From: Doryteuthis pealeii | Lineage: Eukaryota; Mollusca; Cephalopoda; Myopsida; Loliginidae | Length of the DNA stretch: 64,000 nt | Reading direction: 5' to 3' | NCBI GenBank assembly: GCA_023376005.1 | Contig: CM042139.1 | Coordinates: forward strand, 133,611,039-133,675,038 | Shown: in pieces, positions 11,849-25,150 of the stretch | Layout: each line of letters begins with the position of its first letter | Numbering within the stretch: the stretch's first letter is position 1 | The notes under the pieces: generated by a model | Database searches by the model: none | What the model saw: only the letters and a program-made list of their open reading frames with translations | What the model was told of the DNA's origin: nothing | Made by a program: the position numbers and the translations under genes

Positions 11849-14189
11849 AGCTCTCTTGTTAGTCAAACTACTTTGAGAGCTCTTTCTTGACTGTTATATA
11901 GATAAGTGCTAACCTTTAAAAATACATGAAATAGGATGTCTGCTGTTTTGTATTAAAAGTCTTCCTTGTTTACAGTAACATTTGGAAACTTTAAATCTGA
12001 TTAATTTTTTTATTTCTTCCTGTAGACAATAAAAATGGATCCAATGTGAAGTTAAAGGTAAACCTCCAGCCCCTTCTTCTGGTTCTACAATGGCATCTGT
12101 GGGAAAAAGTTGTATGTATTTGGTGGTTTGAACCATGAAATTGGTTGGTCAAATAATCTTCATGTTTAGTACAGGTGATAGCAGCTGCTTTAAAGCAAAA
12201 TGTTTATACAATTTAATAGTGAGATTATAATTGGGAAGAGGAGAATTTATGGCTTTTTTTTTTTTTTTTTTGTTGGACGTCTGCCAAATCCAAAGTTTAC
12301 TTAGAAACAACAAAACTTGAGTAACACTTGGGTTTTACTAACTGCCAAATTTAAAATTCCAAGTATTACTGTTACTTTCTTGGTGCAGTGGTATATTGAA
12401 ATATTAAGTTTAATCAGAAGTCTATGCATAACATCCTTGATACTTTACTTTTTTGAGAAAATAATTTTTTACAAAAAAAATACAAATTACATGAAAGTGT
12501 CTTAAAGTTTTTATTACCACCAATTGATTGATCCTGGCACCTAATTATGTGAATGACAATAGGCATTTAAGTAGATCTTGTATTAACTCATAACATCCTG
12601 TTGAGAATTTTCTAAGTCCAGAGCCAAATTCCTATAACCATTTATCAAAAAATGGGCTTTTCATTTAAACTTACCTGTTATTTCCCTTAATTAAAGACTT
12701 CTAAATGTTTAATCTTACGTTGAAACAAAGCTATCATTTGGGGTTGATTAGAAAATGAATTTGACTTCTGCCGGGTGGAATGAGGTGGTATAGGACATTA
12801 AGAACTAAATGTATTATGGAAAATGATTTTTCATTCTATTGGTTACCATATCTTTAATTTATTTCCTTTTTATTAAAGCTTCTAACATTGTTAAATTAAA
12901 TTTTGATGTAGCATTGTTGTTTTTCTCTGGCAAAGCCTCTGGTTTTGCATTTTAGGCTGTTAAGCAAAACTTTGGACTAGAAATAATTTCCCTACATTTG
13001 AACTTGGGATAATGGTCATCTAGCACCAGATACCTTTGTCTTTGATTTTGATGTAGTTAGTGTGGGAGGTAGGGTATTTAGTATTATAGCTAAAAATCTC
13101 TCTTACTTGTATGCTTTTAATGTCTGTTAAGTGAACTGGGTTACACAATTCTTAGCACATCAGCTCTCCCAGTAACTATTTTTGCCACACACTTATCCCA
13201 GCCAGCCATTCTGTAATACATTCACTTTTATTGAGATACTATTACAGTATTAAAAATTTTAGGAATAGTGGTGTTGATCCTGGTCGAACATCAGTGGGAT
13301 GATTCTCTGAACACTTGATGTTTATTTTGATAGCAATTATTGGAAAGATGGAATGTGGGTGTTATCAATCACTTGGAACTAACATGAAGATTAATTGGTG
13401 GTTAGTGTTTAGGTGTTCATCTATTTCACTCATCATAACTCCTTAGTTTCTTACTCTCTTTGGGTCTTCTGCTTTCTCTGACCAAATCCTCCTGCTCATG
13501 ATTTTATAGTCTGAGGATATATTTAAAAATGCCTAAAAATTCTGATTTCATTTTTTATTAAATTCTTTTAAGTATAAGCATCCTTGTTACCTGTCAACAG
13601 TAACCATCACTTATTTCCAGAATTCTAGCTTGTTTAAATTAAATCTTAGCACTAACTAATATCTAAATTGCATTGTGATTTTAAAAGAAAAAAATGGTGG
13701 GAGGGCAAAATTGAGTCAGATTTAAATCTTCCAGTATTGTTTAGTGTTTAAAATCTTTTTTTATTATATATACTTTTAGATTTTCATTTCTTCAATCCTG
13801 CAAATTTTTCCGTTTCAGAAAGCAGTACATGGTCAGTTCTTGGAGTTGGTAATCCTCCTAGTCCAAGAGACAAGTTGGCTTCTGTACTGTTGGCAAATGT
13901 ATCTATTATTTTGGTGGATTTGGACCAAAAGTGGCAAAAAGAAGGTGTAAGTAATTTTGGCTTTGCATTTTTAATTTGTCTTGTAAAAATTTGATTCTGA
14001 CCCCTTAGGAACAGCAGTCCTAATGGGTCAGTATACTGTAAGCAATACAAATCTGAAAGACTAAGCAAACTTGTAAAGAACAATTTGTCTTTTTAAAAGA
14101 AAATTGAATTTTTTTCCTGCTTAATAATGTATGGTAAAAATTTCAACTATACATTTTTAATTTAAATTTTACATCTGTATTTCTCAACC

Positions 14190-14400
14190 CCTCTATAGCA
14201 GGATGTGACACAAGTTCTTAAGCAAACATTTAACAGGTTTGAATTTAGAAAGAGCCCATTAGTTGGAGTGAGAATAGGTTGTAGGGCATCACATCATGTG
14301 TAATAGTTAGTAAAGCTAGTCTTACAGATCCATTGCTACTGAATAGCAAGTTTGATCCTGCTAGATATCTCCTACTTGCAACCTTGTCACATCCTACTCA
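14190..14400. repeat. Composite family-1 SINE fragment
   Basis: Minus-strand body (GGATGTGACACAAG, TTTAACAGGTTTGAA) leads into a plus-strand tRNA-like head (GTGTAATAGTTAG, AAGTTTGATCCTGC). The mirror is about 36000-36225. Confidence 0.6.
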
Positions 14401-15906
14401 TGGTGAATGGGTTAAGTAAAATACCTACGGTTTTTTGAAGGGGTCCAAAAGATTCATGGTAATATCAATCCTTTGAAAGTCTCTCCAGTAAACAAAATGC
14501 AATTCCTTTCCCAACTGGACACGCCACTCTCACATCAAATAGCAGTCGTCAGATTTCTTGCCGTCCAAAACACTTTCTTCCTCACTCCCCTGTCGGCGAC
14601 AGTCCGTCTTTTTCTGCTCGTTTGAATGCGCTTATGTAAATTCGGATATACTTTTGGGTCTCTACTAACAATACCTCAGCTACGAGGAGGTGCAGTTCGA
14701 ATGAAGTAGGAAATAACTGATTTTTACGAGGCTTAAATGCTTTCTTATATAATTTTACTGTCCTAACACTAGTTGATATTAACCTCATTTTTAGTGGTTT
14801 AAAGGTTTTGTTTATTGGGAGCTACCAAAAAGAAAATGGAACGCGTAGAAAATTTTTTTATCTTCTATTTACTTTTTACTGTAGTGCTTCAGAATTTTAG
14901 TGATCCAAGGAGATAATTTAAACTGCCACAAACTTCATTTATTGTTGAGGAGTTAGTTCCCTTGTTAAAAAAAGTCGAATAATCTAAAATTAAATTTTTT
15001 TTTTTATTCATTTGTTCTATATTAACCCAGCAAAATGACAAGATTTGTATTAGAACAATACACTTAAAATTTGTATTCTACAAGTTATATTTTTAAGTCC
15101 AGTTTTAGTTTATCACCAAGGTTGATTGTAGGGTGCATTTGACTACTGTCCCCCAGTAGATATGGGGTTCAAATTCATCTAATAATACCTTGAATTTTGT
15201 ATGTGTTTCAGGATTTCTGAAAATTAAAGTTTCTTTTTAATGCATAGCAATTGATAGATTAAAAGTATTGTTTTTATGGCAATTTAGAATTATCAATAAA
15301 ATATCAGTGGTAGGATTCTGAACTTTTGAAATGGATAACTATAACCCATCCACCCCACAAAATTTATCCTAATGTATTTGTTGAATGCATTCAATATGTA
15401 TTTGTTGAATTGCACTGGCTTTTACAGGAAGAGGAAGTGGAGGAAGATGAAATTGGTTCTGATGAAGAAGAAATCAGTTCAGATGAGGAAAATGTGGACC
15501 TTCAACAAAAGGGTGTTGAATTAAATGGTTTTATGACCTCACATCTTTGATACAGGTTAGTTCATTTTTTTTTTTTTTTTTTTTTTTTTATTTCTAATTT
15601 TTTTTTTCCTTTTTACTTTAGTAGTTATAATTGGTAATAAACCATTTTAACACTTATTCTAATTCACTTTAACCAATCAAAAGCTTGGTTTTGGTTAAAA
15701 ATTGATTAGTAAACTATAGAAGCCATCTTGAAATTGATCACTGCTGTTTTGGACTGTTTTTTTCTTTTGACAGTGTTGTCTTCACTTTTTAAACTTTTAT
15801 CTATCCATAATTACAATTAATCATATCTAAAACTTGAAATATTACAGCCTTTTTGGCTGCATTTTTATTTGAAAAATTCTAGTGATATAAATTTGTACAG
15901 CCAGTT

Positions 15907-15940
<34 letters not shown>

Positions 15941-16429
15941 TTAAACTTATTTCTTTTTGACATCCTTCTTAATTGAGACCTGAACATTCTTGAGGTGATC
16001 AGTTAACTGGTAACTTTTTCTGGGGGTGAAAATTGATCCATTTTGAATTACTCTAGTTTTTTAAGAAATATGAAGACTTGTAATTTTAAGTCTTTTTTAA
16101 AGTTCTAAAATTAGAAGTTGCTCAAAATTTATTTCTTAGTTGAAAAGACTTTTTGCTATTTATTTGAAATTTCTTTGTTTAGAAACAAATACTTGGTCCC
16201 AACGATGCATATGAATCTAGCTGTTCCAAGTGCCCGTGCTGCCATGACCATATGTGCTATCAGAAAGATATTTACGTTTTTTTGGAGGACGTGATTGTGA
16301 AAAGAGGAGAAATGATGTACATGTTTACAATGTTGGTAAGTTAATTATTTTTGAATTAACTTTTACTACTTGGTATTCATTTTCTTTTGTGTTAAGGTAT
16401 GTAATCTAGAAAAAATACTTAATGTTTAC

Positions 16430-16700
16430 CAAACTCCTCCAGTACAAGCAGGAGGTCACACAAGGTCAATTTTTGAGCATATTACAGTTTTGATTTAGTT
16501 TTCCTTGGCTAGTGCATTACCAAAACTAAAGTCAGCCCGACTAATTACCTATTCTATGCCTGTGCTCCCAATGTGTCCTGAAAGGGATGCTAACAGGACC
16601 ATGCATTTTTTGCCTGGCCATTGCATGACCTTTTGGTGGGCTCCTCGTATTTTAACCATGTGTACTCTGGCTGGGGAGATCAGGAAAACATCACTTTTTT
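16430..16700 (-). repeat. Diverged family-1 SINE
   Basis: GAGGTCACACAAGGTCAATTT and the TTTCCTTGGCTAG segment match the body, but the remainder is strongly diverged. The mirror is about 33650-33945. Both strands show short frames here that are not genes. Confidence 0.5.
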
Positions 16701-17427
16701 TTTTGTTCATATGTGGATGCCTTTTATAATGATTATACATAAAGATTCTTAAACTTTAATGACTATCAAACTTGCTAGCTTGGTGATTAATAATTTGTAG
16801 CAATTCCTAACATGTTGATGGAATTGACATTTTTAAAAATGCCCAAAAATATTTTTTTAGAAACCAGAAAATGGCGAAAATTAGATGAAGTGCTTGGACG
16901 ATGCCTGGCTGCCGTTCTTACCATTCTGCCACAATTGTCGGCAATCGGATTGATTGTAATGGAGGACGTAGTGATTCAGAGAGCCATTTTGGAGACCTTC
17001 ATGCTCTTGACATTGGTAAGTACACTTTTGGTGTTGCTGCTTCAATTTTCTTTAATTTATTTAATTATATAAATGTAGATGATTTCTAGTTCCTAACACC
17101 CAAATGTTTTAAAACTTAAATCCATTTTCATTGTTAAATTTTTTATAGTCTTGACACGCAAATAAGATGGGCTCTTATCTATGGGTCAAATAGATCAGTT
17201 GGCAAATTTGTCTTTGATAGGAATTCTTGGTATTGAGATTCTTGTAGCCATTGTTGAATATCGTTTAAAGTCTGTAGTAAGCATCCAGTTGGTGATCAGT
17301 CTTTCCTTGGTTGTTATTCCAGACAATGAATGATCTTAAATGCTTTTTCTCATGCCTGTTTATTGGATACTTTTACCAGAAGCTGTTGCTGCTCTTAGTA
17401 CTACTAATAAAGTGTATATATGTATGT

Positions 17428-17672
17428 ACCCCTGCACACGCTGGATGTGACACATGATCAATTTCTTAAGCAATTTAACAGGTTTGAATTCAGTTTTCCT
17501 TCTAGACTTGTTGCCTAACCAAGGTTAAAGAGCCCAGCTTGCCCTATTTACCCATAGCTGGAGGGAGAATAGTTGGATTCATATCTTTCCCAAGGGTATT
17601 AGCGCTGTGAAATGCAAACGGTCTTGTCTAGGATTTGAACACTTCTCATGTCCCTTTCCTACGAATATAGAA
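17428..17672 (-). repeat. tRNA-headed SINE, family 1
   Basis: Full body from GGATGTGACACATGATCAAT to GAAATGCAAACGG and an AGGATTTGAAC B-box. The mirror is 32660-32905. Confidence 0.8.
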
Positions 17673-19599
17673 TAAAGTGTGTATAAGCTGTGATTCTGTT
17701 AGTCGGATATTGATATAATCCAGCCCTTGGCATCATAACATTGTGTAAAATCTTAGATAACTACACAAATGTAAATATAAACATCCAATGTATGCAATTC
17801 CCTAACCTCCTAGGTCTAAAACAATTCCAGTAATAAAAAGTTCTTGTAGCTAATTTTTTTATTTATTTAAAATTTTTTTAGCATTCAGAAACCTTTGTCT
17901 ACTTGGGTAATTTTTTAGATTTGAAAAATATCCATTTTCTATGGTTTTAGACAGTGGGCGTTATATATTTAAAAATGAATTCTGTATATACAAATGAGTG
18001 CACATTTTATAAAGGAAAATTGGAGTCCAATAAAATCCACACCCTATTTTTTTTGGTTTGAAACTTATACCCCTTGCTTTTCCATAAGAGCAAATAAATA
18101 TACAAGGGTATAAATAAATATATTAAATTAGATTATTAAAAAAAAAAAAAACAAATTAATAAAGGACAAATATAAAAAGCAAATAAAAGAAAAATCCAAA
18201 CAGGAATAATAGAAATAAACTTAAAAGCAAGAATATATAAAGAATAAAAAAAAAGAATTTTATTCACCAGTATATAATTATAGGTAAGATATTTTAACTA
18301 TCAAATCCTGGGCAATGACTGGTAGCTCTGCTAGTTTATAAATACAAATATTGAATCCATCTGATTTTCTGACAAGTGTTTACACAAGTTTTTATTTTTT
18401 ATTCCCTAAGGAGATAAATCCCCAATAGAAGTGGGAGAAAATATATTAAGAACAAAGTTGGAAATAAAATAGACATTTTTATTTTATTTTTCCTCTTTTA
18501 TTTCCTTCTAAAAATCTTAATGGAGGCAACAAATATTGTAAATGTAGAAATTTTCTGAAAGTTTTCTGCTTTACTCATTTTTCTAATGTATTTTATTTCA
18601 GGTACTGGTCAATGGCTTCAGCCTAATGTAAGTGGTGAAATTCCTTCTGCCCGTGGTCAACATTCTGTTGGTCTTTGTGGTGACTACTTAGTACTTTTTG
18701 GCGGTTCTTCCCAGTTTGACACGACTACAATGCAATGCAAACAACAATTAGTGGACACCTACATTGCCAAAACAGGTAAGTAAAGAAAGATAAACAAAAT
18801 GCACTTCTTTTAATCTGTTTATGGTTTTGGTAGATTTGATTGGATAATATGGCTTGCTATTTGGATGGGTATTTAACTCTTTGCTTACATTAAGCAGTTC
18901 AGTGTCCCCTCCACTACTGTGCATACATACCCAAGCAAAGTATTGAACTCTGGATTAGTTCATTATAATTGAGCAGAAGGACTTGGATTACAATATTAAT
19001 ATCTTTTTCAGCTAGTATATTAGGTCTGAGACTTGTCAGCTGTTCCTTATAAACATTCATCTTAATTCCACAGAATATTTATAATCTTTCCACAGATTAT
19101 CTAACCTTGCCTTAAAGAAGTTCAGATGGGGCATTCACTATTGATGATAGTTTATTCCATGTATTCACAAATGTTACTAAAATAAGTTTGTCTTGCATTT
19201 GCTTTGCAAAATTGAGGAGTTTTAATTTATGACCCTCTGGTATTGGTATTTTGAGCAACATTTAATAGTATTATTTGAATAGAATGAATTCTGGGGTGAA
19301 TAGTGAACTTTGTAATATACCATCATATAGGTAAAACCTACTGAAAGATTTGGTAGGTAAAGAGTTAAGTAACTCTAGCCACCAGATATAATAGAACTCT
19401 AGAGGAGTAATGGTTTGTGATATTAGTTTGTTAACCATTATTCCATAGTGAAGCCATTTGTATGATTCTGTTGGTGGTAAAGTACTTATATTTGATCTTT
19501 CTTCTAATGAAGATCTGACCAATTAATAATGGTTAGTGAGACTGAATGATGCATTCTGGCATGTGTCAATATATTTGGCCTTCTCTTGATGTAAGACTA

Positions 19600-20040
19600 C
19601 TACCTGTCAGTTGGGGGGCAGTAGAATATGCCAGACTGCACCTCTGCAGAGGGGTAAAATCTCCCCCAATGGGGTTGGCTGTGGGTGATTACCCATGATG
19701 TTTAAGGAAGGAATCCTGATGGCTGAGCAATCCATAACCCTTACTCTGACTGGACGGTTGGAAAGACGCCCCTCCAATCAGCTGGTCGCACCTAATGATT
19801 GTTTTGAGCCTATTAACCTTATGGCAAACCTCAACCCTCTTTATCAAATGTACTAGAAGGCAGTGGCTGAGGGTCTTAGTGTGTTGGGTATGTCGTTAAA
19901 CTGCATCTTGTGAGGTTCCAATTGTGGAGCTCTGAGGAGCGTGGGGTACTTCATTGCCATTTCTCCCAGATCCACTCTGACCTGGAGTGGTAGTACCTGT
20001 TAAGGTGCCATCTATGGGCTAACTAGATCAAAAGATTTCA
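19600..20040 (+). repeat. Dispersed repeat family 3 (long copy)
   Basis: About 440 bases. The 5' part contains GAATATGCCAGACTGCACC and CCTCCAATCAGCTGGTCGC. The 3' part contains GGTTCCAATTGTGGAGCTC, GGAGTGGTAGTACCTG and CCATCTATGGGCTAA. The 3' part recurs alone at 55800-55965, and both parts recur at 58500-58915. The mirror is about 30335-30790. Confidence 0.7.
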
Positions 20041-20251
20041 ATTAAAAAATTGAGTACCCAACAATGAGTAAAACAAAACACCTTCAGAATAAAATAACCC
20101 AAGAGTTGACATGCTGTAAAATCCAACAACCAACCAATATCAGTGCATGATTTGTTATAAGGATATACAGTATATTAAGGGTGGGGGTCAGGATACAGTT
20201 GAAAAACTCCTAATTTTGGAATTTGTACATGTATTGATTTGTATATGTAAT

Positions 20252-20500
20252 GACTTACTGTAAAGTAAGTTGTCGGGTTGCCTAAAGTCGGTATCGGTGA
20301 GGGAGTCTATCCCCCTTTTCACTAACGCTAGACCAAGGAGATTGTTTGCATTGGAGTTGGACGCCACACCTACCACAGCTCCTACTTACCACACAGATCC
20401 CTGTGCTACTCGTACGCTGAGTTGGCGAGGACCGGTATTGAACTAGGAACCTTATGGTTCTAGCCGAACACTCTACCGATAGAGCTAACCCAGCTCCTAC
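20252..20500 (-). repeat. tRNA-headed SINE, family 2
   Basis: Minus strand begins GGGTTAGCTCTATCGGTAG with the B-box-like AGTTCAATACCGGTC, then the AGTAGCACAG body and GTGGCG-TCC block. The mirror is 29897-30147. Confidence 0.8.
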
Positions 20501-20699
20501 TGACTTACTGTAATCCAGATAGATATAGATAGATTATTGAGTGAATTGAAACCTGTGCACTTTAAAAATTCTTTCCATGTTAATTTTAATAATCTATAAA
20601 ATCTTTAGTGCTCAATGCATGAAAATGTAGAGCAATATCACAATATATTTCAAGTATCATCAGATTGTGCTCACAGCATGGATGTCCCTTCAGTCATTG

Positions 20700-20960
20700 T
20701 CTCTGGGAGGTCCACTGTGTAACATCCAGAATCTGCACACAGCTGACTAGGTTTTTGCTGGTCGTCCTATGCTAGTGTGGATGTTGGCAGAACATCACTT
20801 ATGAGTTCGTCCTTGCCTCTACAGCAGTGTCCAGCATCACTTGTTAGTCTCATTCAGATGGTTTGTGATGGGGGGGGGAGCAAGTGACCATGTAGCTCCT
20901 GTCTAGCTAATCTTGTGACTCCAATTTCATGTCAATCCTTTGGTGAGCTAGTATTAAATA
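20700..20960 (-). repeat. Dispersed repeat family 4
   Basis: CAGCAGTGTCCAGCATCAC, CATCACTTATGAGTTCGTCC and GTGACCATGTAGCTCCTG are the reverse complement of the family-4 markers. A G9 run at 20871-20879 has variable length in the mirror copy (29450-29720). Confidence 0.6.
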
Positions 20961-21113
20961 CATGTAGTGGTTATTTCCTATAAATCTAACAAAGGAAACC
21001 ACTCTTGACTGATAAATTTATTTATTGATCTACTAGGAAAAAAGATGGGTTTAGGGTTAGCTCACCTGGAGATCAGCATTATGAAAGTGTCCCGAGTTTT
21101 TATCTTTCTTATA

Positions 21114-21310
21114 GGGCCGGTTTAGCTCAGTTGGTAGAGCATCTGCCTCAAAACCACAGGGTTCTGGGTTTGTTACTGACCTTTTTAACAATGCATGAGA
21201 AGCACAGCTTGGGTCCGTGTGGTAAAGTGGGAGCTGATGGTGGTGTAGTGCTCTACATCATGCAAAAAAAACTCTCCTTGTCTAGTGCTAGAGAAAAGGG
21301 GATAACTCCT
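21114..21310 (+). repeat. tRNA-headed SINE, family 2 (GCTCAG-type head)
   Basis: Head has a good A box (TTAGCTCAGTTGGTAGAGC) but a decayed B box (GGGTTTGTTACTGAC), then GAAGCACAGCTTGGGTCCGTG, GGTAAAGTGGGAGCTGATGG and a CTAGTGCTAGAGAAAAGGGG tail. Because the B box and acceptor stem are wrong, it is not a tRNA gene. The mirror is 29085-29283. Confidence 0.8.
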
Positions 21311-21565
21311 TTGCTGTCCAACTGCCGCTGCCATTTTGGAGGTGCAGGTGTAATGAATAGCATTGAAGGAAATGGACATGGCGGCATAAGTTCAAATCCT
21401 GGACATGGCAGTTTGCATTTCACATAGCTGGATTCATACCTTTCCTAAGGGTATTAGTGCTATGGATAAATAGTAAGGCAGACTGGTTGCCATACCATGG
21501 TTAAAGAACCCATTCTAGAAGGAAAATTAGTTCTGCTTTCCTCCCTTCCTCCACTTGAAACATAC

Positions 21566-21812
21566 TGCTAGAGATGGACTAGCCGCCCGAGTTCAAATCC
21601 TGGTGGTGTCTTTGCATTTCACTTTGCGCTAATACCTGAGGGAAAGGATGCATCCTACTCTCCTCCAGCTATGGATGAATAGTAGGGAAGACTGGTTGCT
21701 AAGGTTAGAGTCCAGTCTAGAAGGAACTCTGAATTCAAAACCTGTTGAACTCCGCTTAAGAAATTGACCTTGTGTCACATCGTGCTCGTGTGGAGGGTTG
21801 GTAATATATACT
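21566..21812 (+). repeat. tRNA-headed SINE, family 1 (head truncated)
   Basis: Starts near the B box (CGAGTTCAAATCCTGG) and then has the complete body to CTTGTGTCACATCGTGC and a GGAGGGTTGG tail. The mirror is 28591-28831. Confidence 0.8.
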
Positions 21813-22502
21813 GCTAGAGTGTAGATTAGATCTAGTGCAAACAAAATACTACCAATCAAGTAATTCAAAACTCTTCACAAAAATAAGACCATCCAGGATT
21901 TTACATTTCCTATAGTGGGATTTACTAACAAATGACTAATTGACAATAGTTAAAATCTATTCATAAATACATTTTGTTTCTACCAAACTATTGCTATGAT
22001 TCCAAAACTTAATCAACATTAAATGACCCACTGAGGTTGATATGCCCAAACCAAACCACTTTCTTTCCTTCCTCTGCTTTCTCTCTCCTTGAAATATTTA
22101 TTATTTTGTTTTAATTTGTCTTAATTAAATTTCTCTTCTCTTGCAGAATCTTTGCTTAACGGAGGTTCCATAACACCAGAATCAAAAGAAAAGATCCTGC
22201 CTAACAAAATAAAAAATTGAAATGAAAGTCCCACAAAATCAAATGTAAATATCTAATGAAATGGATTCTGGTGCTGCTAAAACATCAAACCTTTTTTTTT
22301 TTTTTTTTTTTTTTCATTTGTTGTTACCACATAAAACAGCCAAAAACTTTTGCATCATTTACATATGCAACAACTAATATTGGTATTTTCTTCCACTCCT
22401 GTTGGGAGATTGAAAGTCTATTTGACTTGAATTTTACTGGGCCAGTTAAATATAAATAGTTAACTATGCTGCTGCATAATACTGTTTTTATCTTGTTGAT
22501 TC

Positions 22503-22508
22503 AATAAA
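22503..22508 (+). promoter_or_regulatory. Polyadenylation signal AATAAA, left-arm copy
   Basis: Mirror of the signal at 27884-27889, about 285 bases after the left-arm terminal exon. Confidence 0.5.
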
Positions 22509-22780
22509 CTAAGAACATTCAGCAATTTTTGTTGGCAATCAATATTTTATTGGATAAAATTACAAAAATTTTAAACTTTGTTGCTACTTTACACTGCCAA
22601 AATGATGTAAAACATGAAAAAGAAAATTAAATCCTGTACCTTAATGAAATAAAATACTCGTATTACTTTTTGACTTTTTAAAAAAATGTTATTTACTAAT
22701 TCGGCACTGAAGTCTCACAGGCAGTTGATAACTTACTGAATTGCCACACAAGGGAATGTGACCTGTCTTATACACGCTTA

Positions 22781-23060
22781 GGAAGTGCGTGGTGTAATGG
22801 TTTTTCATGGGAAAGGACTCGTCGCCCCGAGTTCAAATCCTGGACGTGGTAATTGCATTTCATTTAGCGCTAATACCCTTGGGAAAGGTATGAATCCTAC
22901 AGTCCCTCCAGCTATGGATAAATAGTAGGGCAGACTGGGCTTTTTAACCTTGGTTAGGTAACTGGTCTAGAAGGAAAACTCTAGATTCAAACCTGTTGAA
23001 CTCTACTTAAGAATTAACCTTGTGTCACATCCTGCTTGTGTGGAGGGGTTGGTAAAATAT
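22781..23060 (+). repeat. tRNA-headed SINE, family 1 (full length)
   Basis: GCGTGGTGTAATGGTTTTTC head, GAGTTCAAATCCTGGACG B box, full body and a TTGTGTGGAGGGGTTGGTAA tail. It is the best full-length family-1 copy in the left arm. The mirror is 27337-27609. Confidence 0.85.
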
Positions 23061-24189
23061 ACATTCCATTACACAACACACCTGTGTTGTATACCCTTAT
23101 CAAACATTGTGTATATAAATGAGTGAGAGTTTAGACAAACATTTGATTATATTGGTGATGGCTAGTCTTACTTGATTATGATCTTTCAATACTAAAGGCA
23201 AGAAGCAGATATCCAGTGGAATCTCTCACTGATGCAGATTACACATATAATCTAGTGCTTCTTTCAAATATGCCTGCTTAATCCGAATCTGGTGCATTCT
23301 CTACGTGAACTCATAAAAATTTGTTTTAATCAAGATGGTGCCATTTCTTCATTCAATGGTAAGCCTTTGAAATATACCTCGGCAGCAATATCTTGTCTAC
23401 ATTCATATCAAAGCATGGAATGCTATTGACAGGTTATCAATCATATGGTCTCATTGATTTCCCCTGATAAAGAAGTCATCAACATTTAAATAGCTATCAA
23501 CTCCCGGATTCAGACAATTTGTAATGCTGTTGATTTTGTTATGTTGAAGAGAGTTACTGATAGTTACCCTCTTCAACATAAAAATCAACAGCATTACCAA
23601 TTGTCTGAATTCTGCATAACATCTAGATCTATTACATGCGTACAGCAGAGCATCAACAAAATAAAACCTGGCTACGCATTGGCCACACTAGATTAACCTG
23701 CTCCTTCATTCTAAAGAACCTTCACCTAAATGTTCATGTGGAAACCGGTATACAATAAAACATTCTGATTGAATGCACACACCTCTCCCACACTCAAATG
23801 TACAATGTTAACAGCATGGACAAAACTATTTGGAAAAATAGATCCCAAGAGCATATTGAAAAGAACCGGCCTCATATCAAGGATGCAAGTTCATAGACCT
23901 ACAAAAATCACATACTCTTGATGTTCAAATCCTCAACAGAAAACTTGATTTAAAAAAAAAAACAAAAACCCCTATCACTATATCTAATTACCAATAGAAG
24001 CAAGATCTGGAATGATATGCAGGTGCTGCACATGTGGCAGCTGTACCTTACAAAGAAATAAACAATTTATTCGGCATAAAAACCCATGTGTTGACATGCC
24101 GTAAAAACCCAACCAACCCAACCTGATAAAATAAGAACAAATCTTCCAAGCAGTAGCCATGTCATACTACTAAATGGCTGCACCACTTG

Positions 24190-24420
24190 GACTTAATGAG
24201 ATGCTTGGAGAAAAAACTAGATGGTAACTATCAAAGTGTTGGTGGCTTCAAGTCCTTATCAACCACAGTGAGGAAGTCCTTTTTACTAGCGCTAGTGGAG
24301 CGCCACACTTACTTTCAGCTCCTCACTTTACCGCACAGCTCCCTGTGCTACTCATATGCTGAGTTGGCGAGGGCCGATATTGAACCAGAGACCGTGTGGT
24401 TTCCAACCGGCCCTGCTTTA
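24190..24420 (-). repeat. tRNA-headed SINE, family 2 (left arm)
   Basis: Same insertion as 970-1190 and 25985-26190. Confidence 0.75.
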
Positions 24421-24429
24421 GAACAAATT

Positions 24430-24620
24430 CTGGAAGCAGAACCCTACAAAAATGGCAGCTATAGTCATTTACTTTCTATTAACGTAACCATCAAGAAAGA
24501 CTAACAAGACATTTTAGGCACTGCTAGAGAAGTAAGAAGGAACTCAATTGGCTGACCAGCAAAAATAACATCAAATGTTATGGACACTGGATGCTGTCTA
24601 GAGACATACCAGGCGTGATG
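24430..24620 (+). repeat. Dispersed repeat family 4 (left arm)
   Basis: GCAGCTATAGTCATTTACTT and GGCACTGCTAGAGAAGTAAG resemble 56405-56560. The copies at 1200-1370 and 25790-25980 are the same insertion. Confidence 0.55.
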
Positions 24621-24654
24621 GATTGGCAAGATAGCCAACGGGGTTAAATCGAAC

Positions 24655-25150
24655 TTAACGGACCTAAATTCCGCCGAAAGAAAGAAAAAAAAAAATACCC
24701 AAATCAGGAATTTACCGAATTTAATGAAATTCAGTTGATATATTAATGAAAAAAGATATAATGCACCAGTTATTTTATTCAAAATCTTTTACATTTTTTT
24801 CAGGTCAGTTAACCTTTGAACTAAATATCTTTTGAGTGTGACACAGATTCTCAGATATTCTCAAATATATCTTTTATTCATTAATATATTCAACACTGAA
24901 AATTTAATCCTGTGTTACGCTCAAAGATATGTGGTTCAAAGCTAACTGACCTGAAAAAAATGAAAAAGTTTTTGAATAAATAACTCTGGTGCATTATATC
25001 TTTTATTCATTGATATATCAACACTGAAATTTCATTAAATTTGGTTAATTCCCTGATTTTTATTATTTAAAAAAAATTTTTTTTTTTCTTCGCAGGATGA
25101 CATACGATGTGGAATTAAGGTCTGTTAAGTTCAATTTAACCAGAAAATGT
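24655..25150. repeat. Foldback element (left arm)
   Basis: Forward and inverted halves as in 1395-1900, of which this is a direct duplicate. Confidence 0.7.

Larger units (their letters stand above)
12026..22220 (+). pseudogene. Broken inverted copy of the Kelch gene (exons 3-9 only)
   Basis: Exons at 12026-12174, 13819-13946, 15428-15555, 16183-16335, 16861-17015, 18602-18775 and 22147-22220 correspond one to one with exons 3-9 of the minus-strand gene. Introns are also shared along their whole length. Exons 1 and 2 are missing because the arm ends at the scaffold gap. Exons 3-7 each carry one to three small indels, often in homopolymers (for example, exon 6 has T runs of different length and lost Cs). 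Substitutions are few. Splice sites are preserved. This pattern is more like unpolished long-read error than decay of an old paralogue. It is probably the same locus seen twice, not a second gene. Confidence 0.85.

Noticed and set aside
21114..21190. A tRNA gene (good A box TTAGCTCAGTTGGTAGAGC)
   Set aside because: The B box is decayed, no acceptor stem pairs, and the sequence continues into a SINE body shared with other copies.
12026..22220. A second, paralogous Kelch gene on the plus strand
   Set aside because: It shares introns and repeats throughout with the minus-strand gene, lacks exons 1-2 at the gap edge and is broken only by small indels. It is better explained as the same locus assembled twice.
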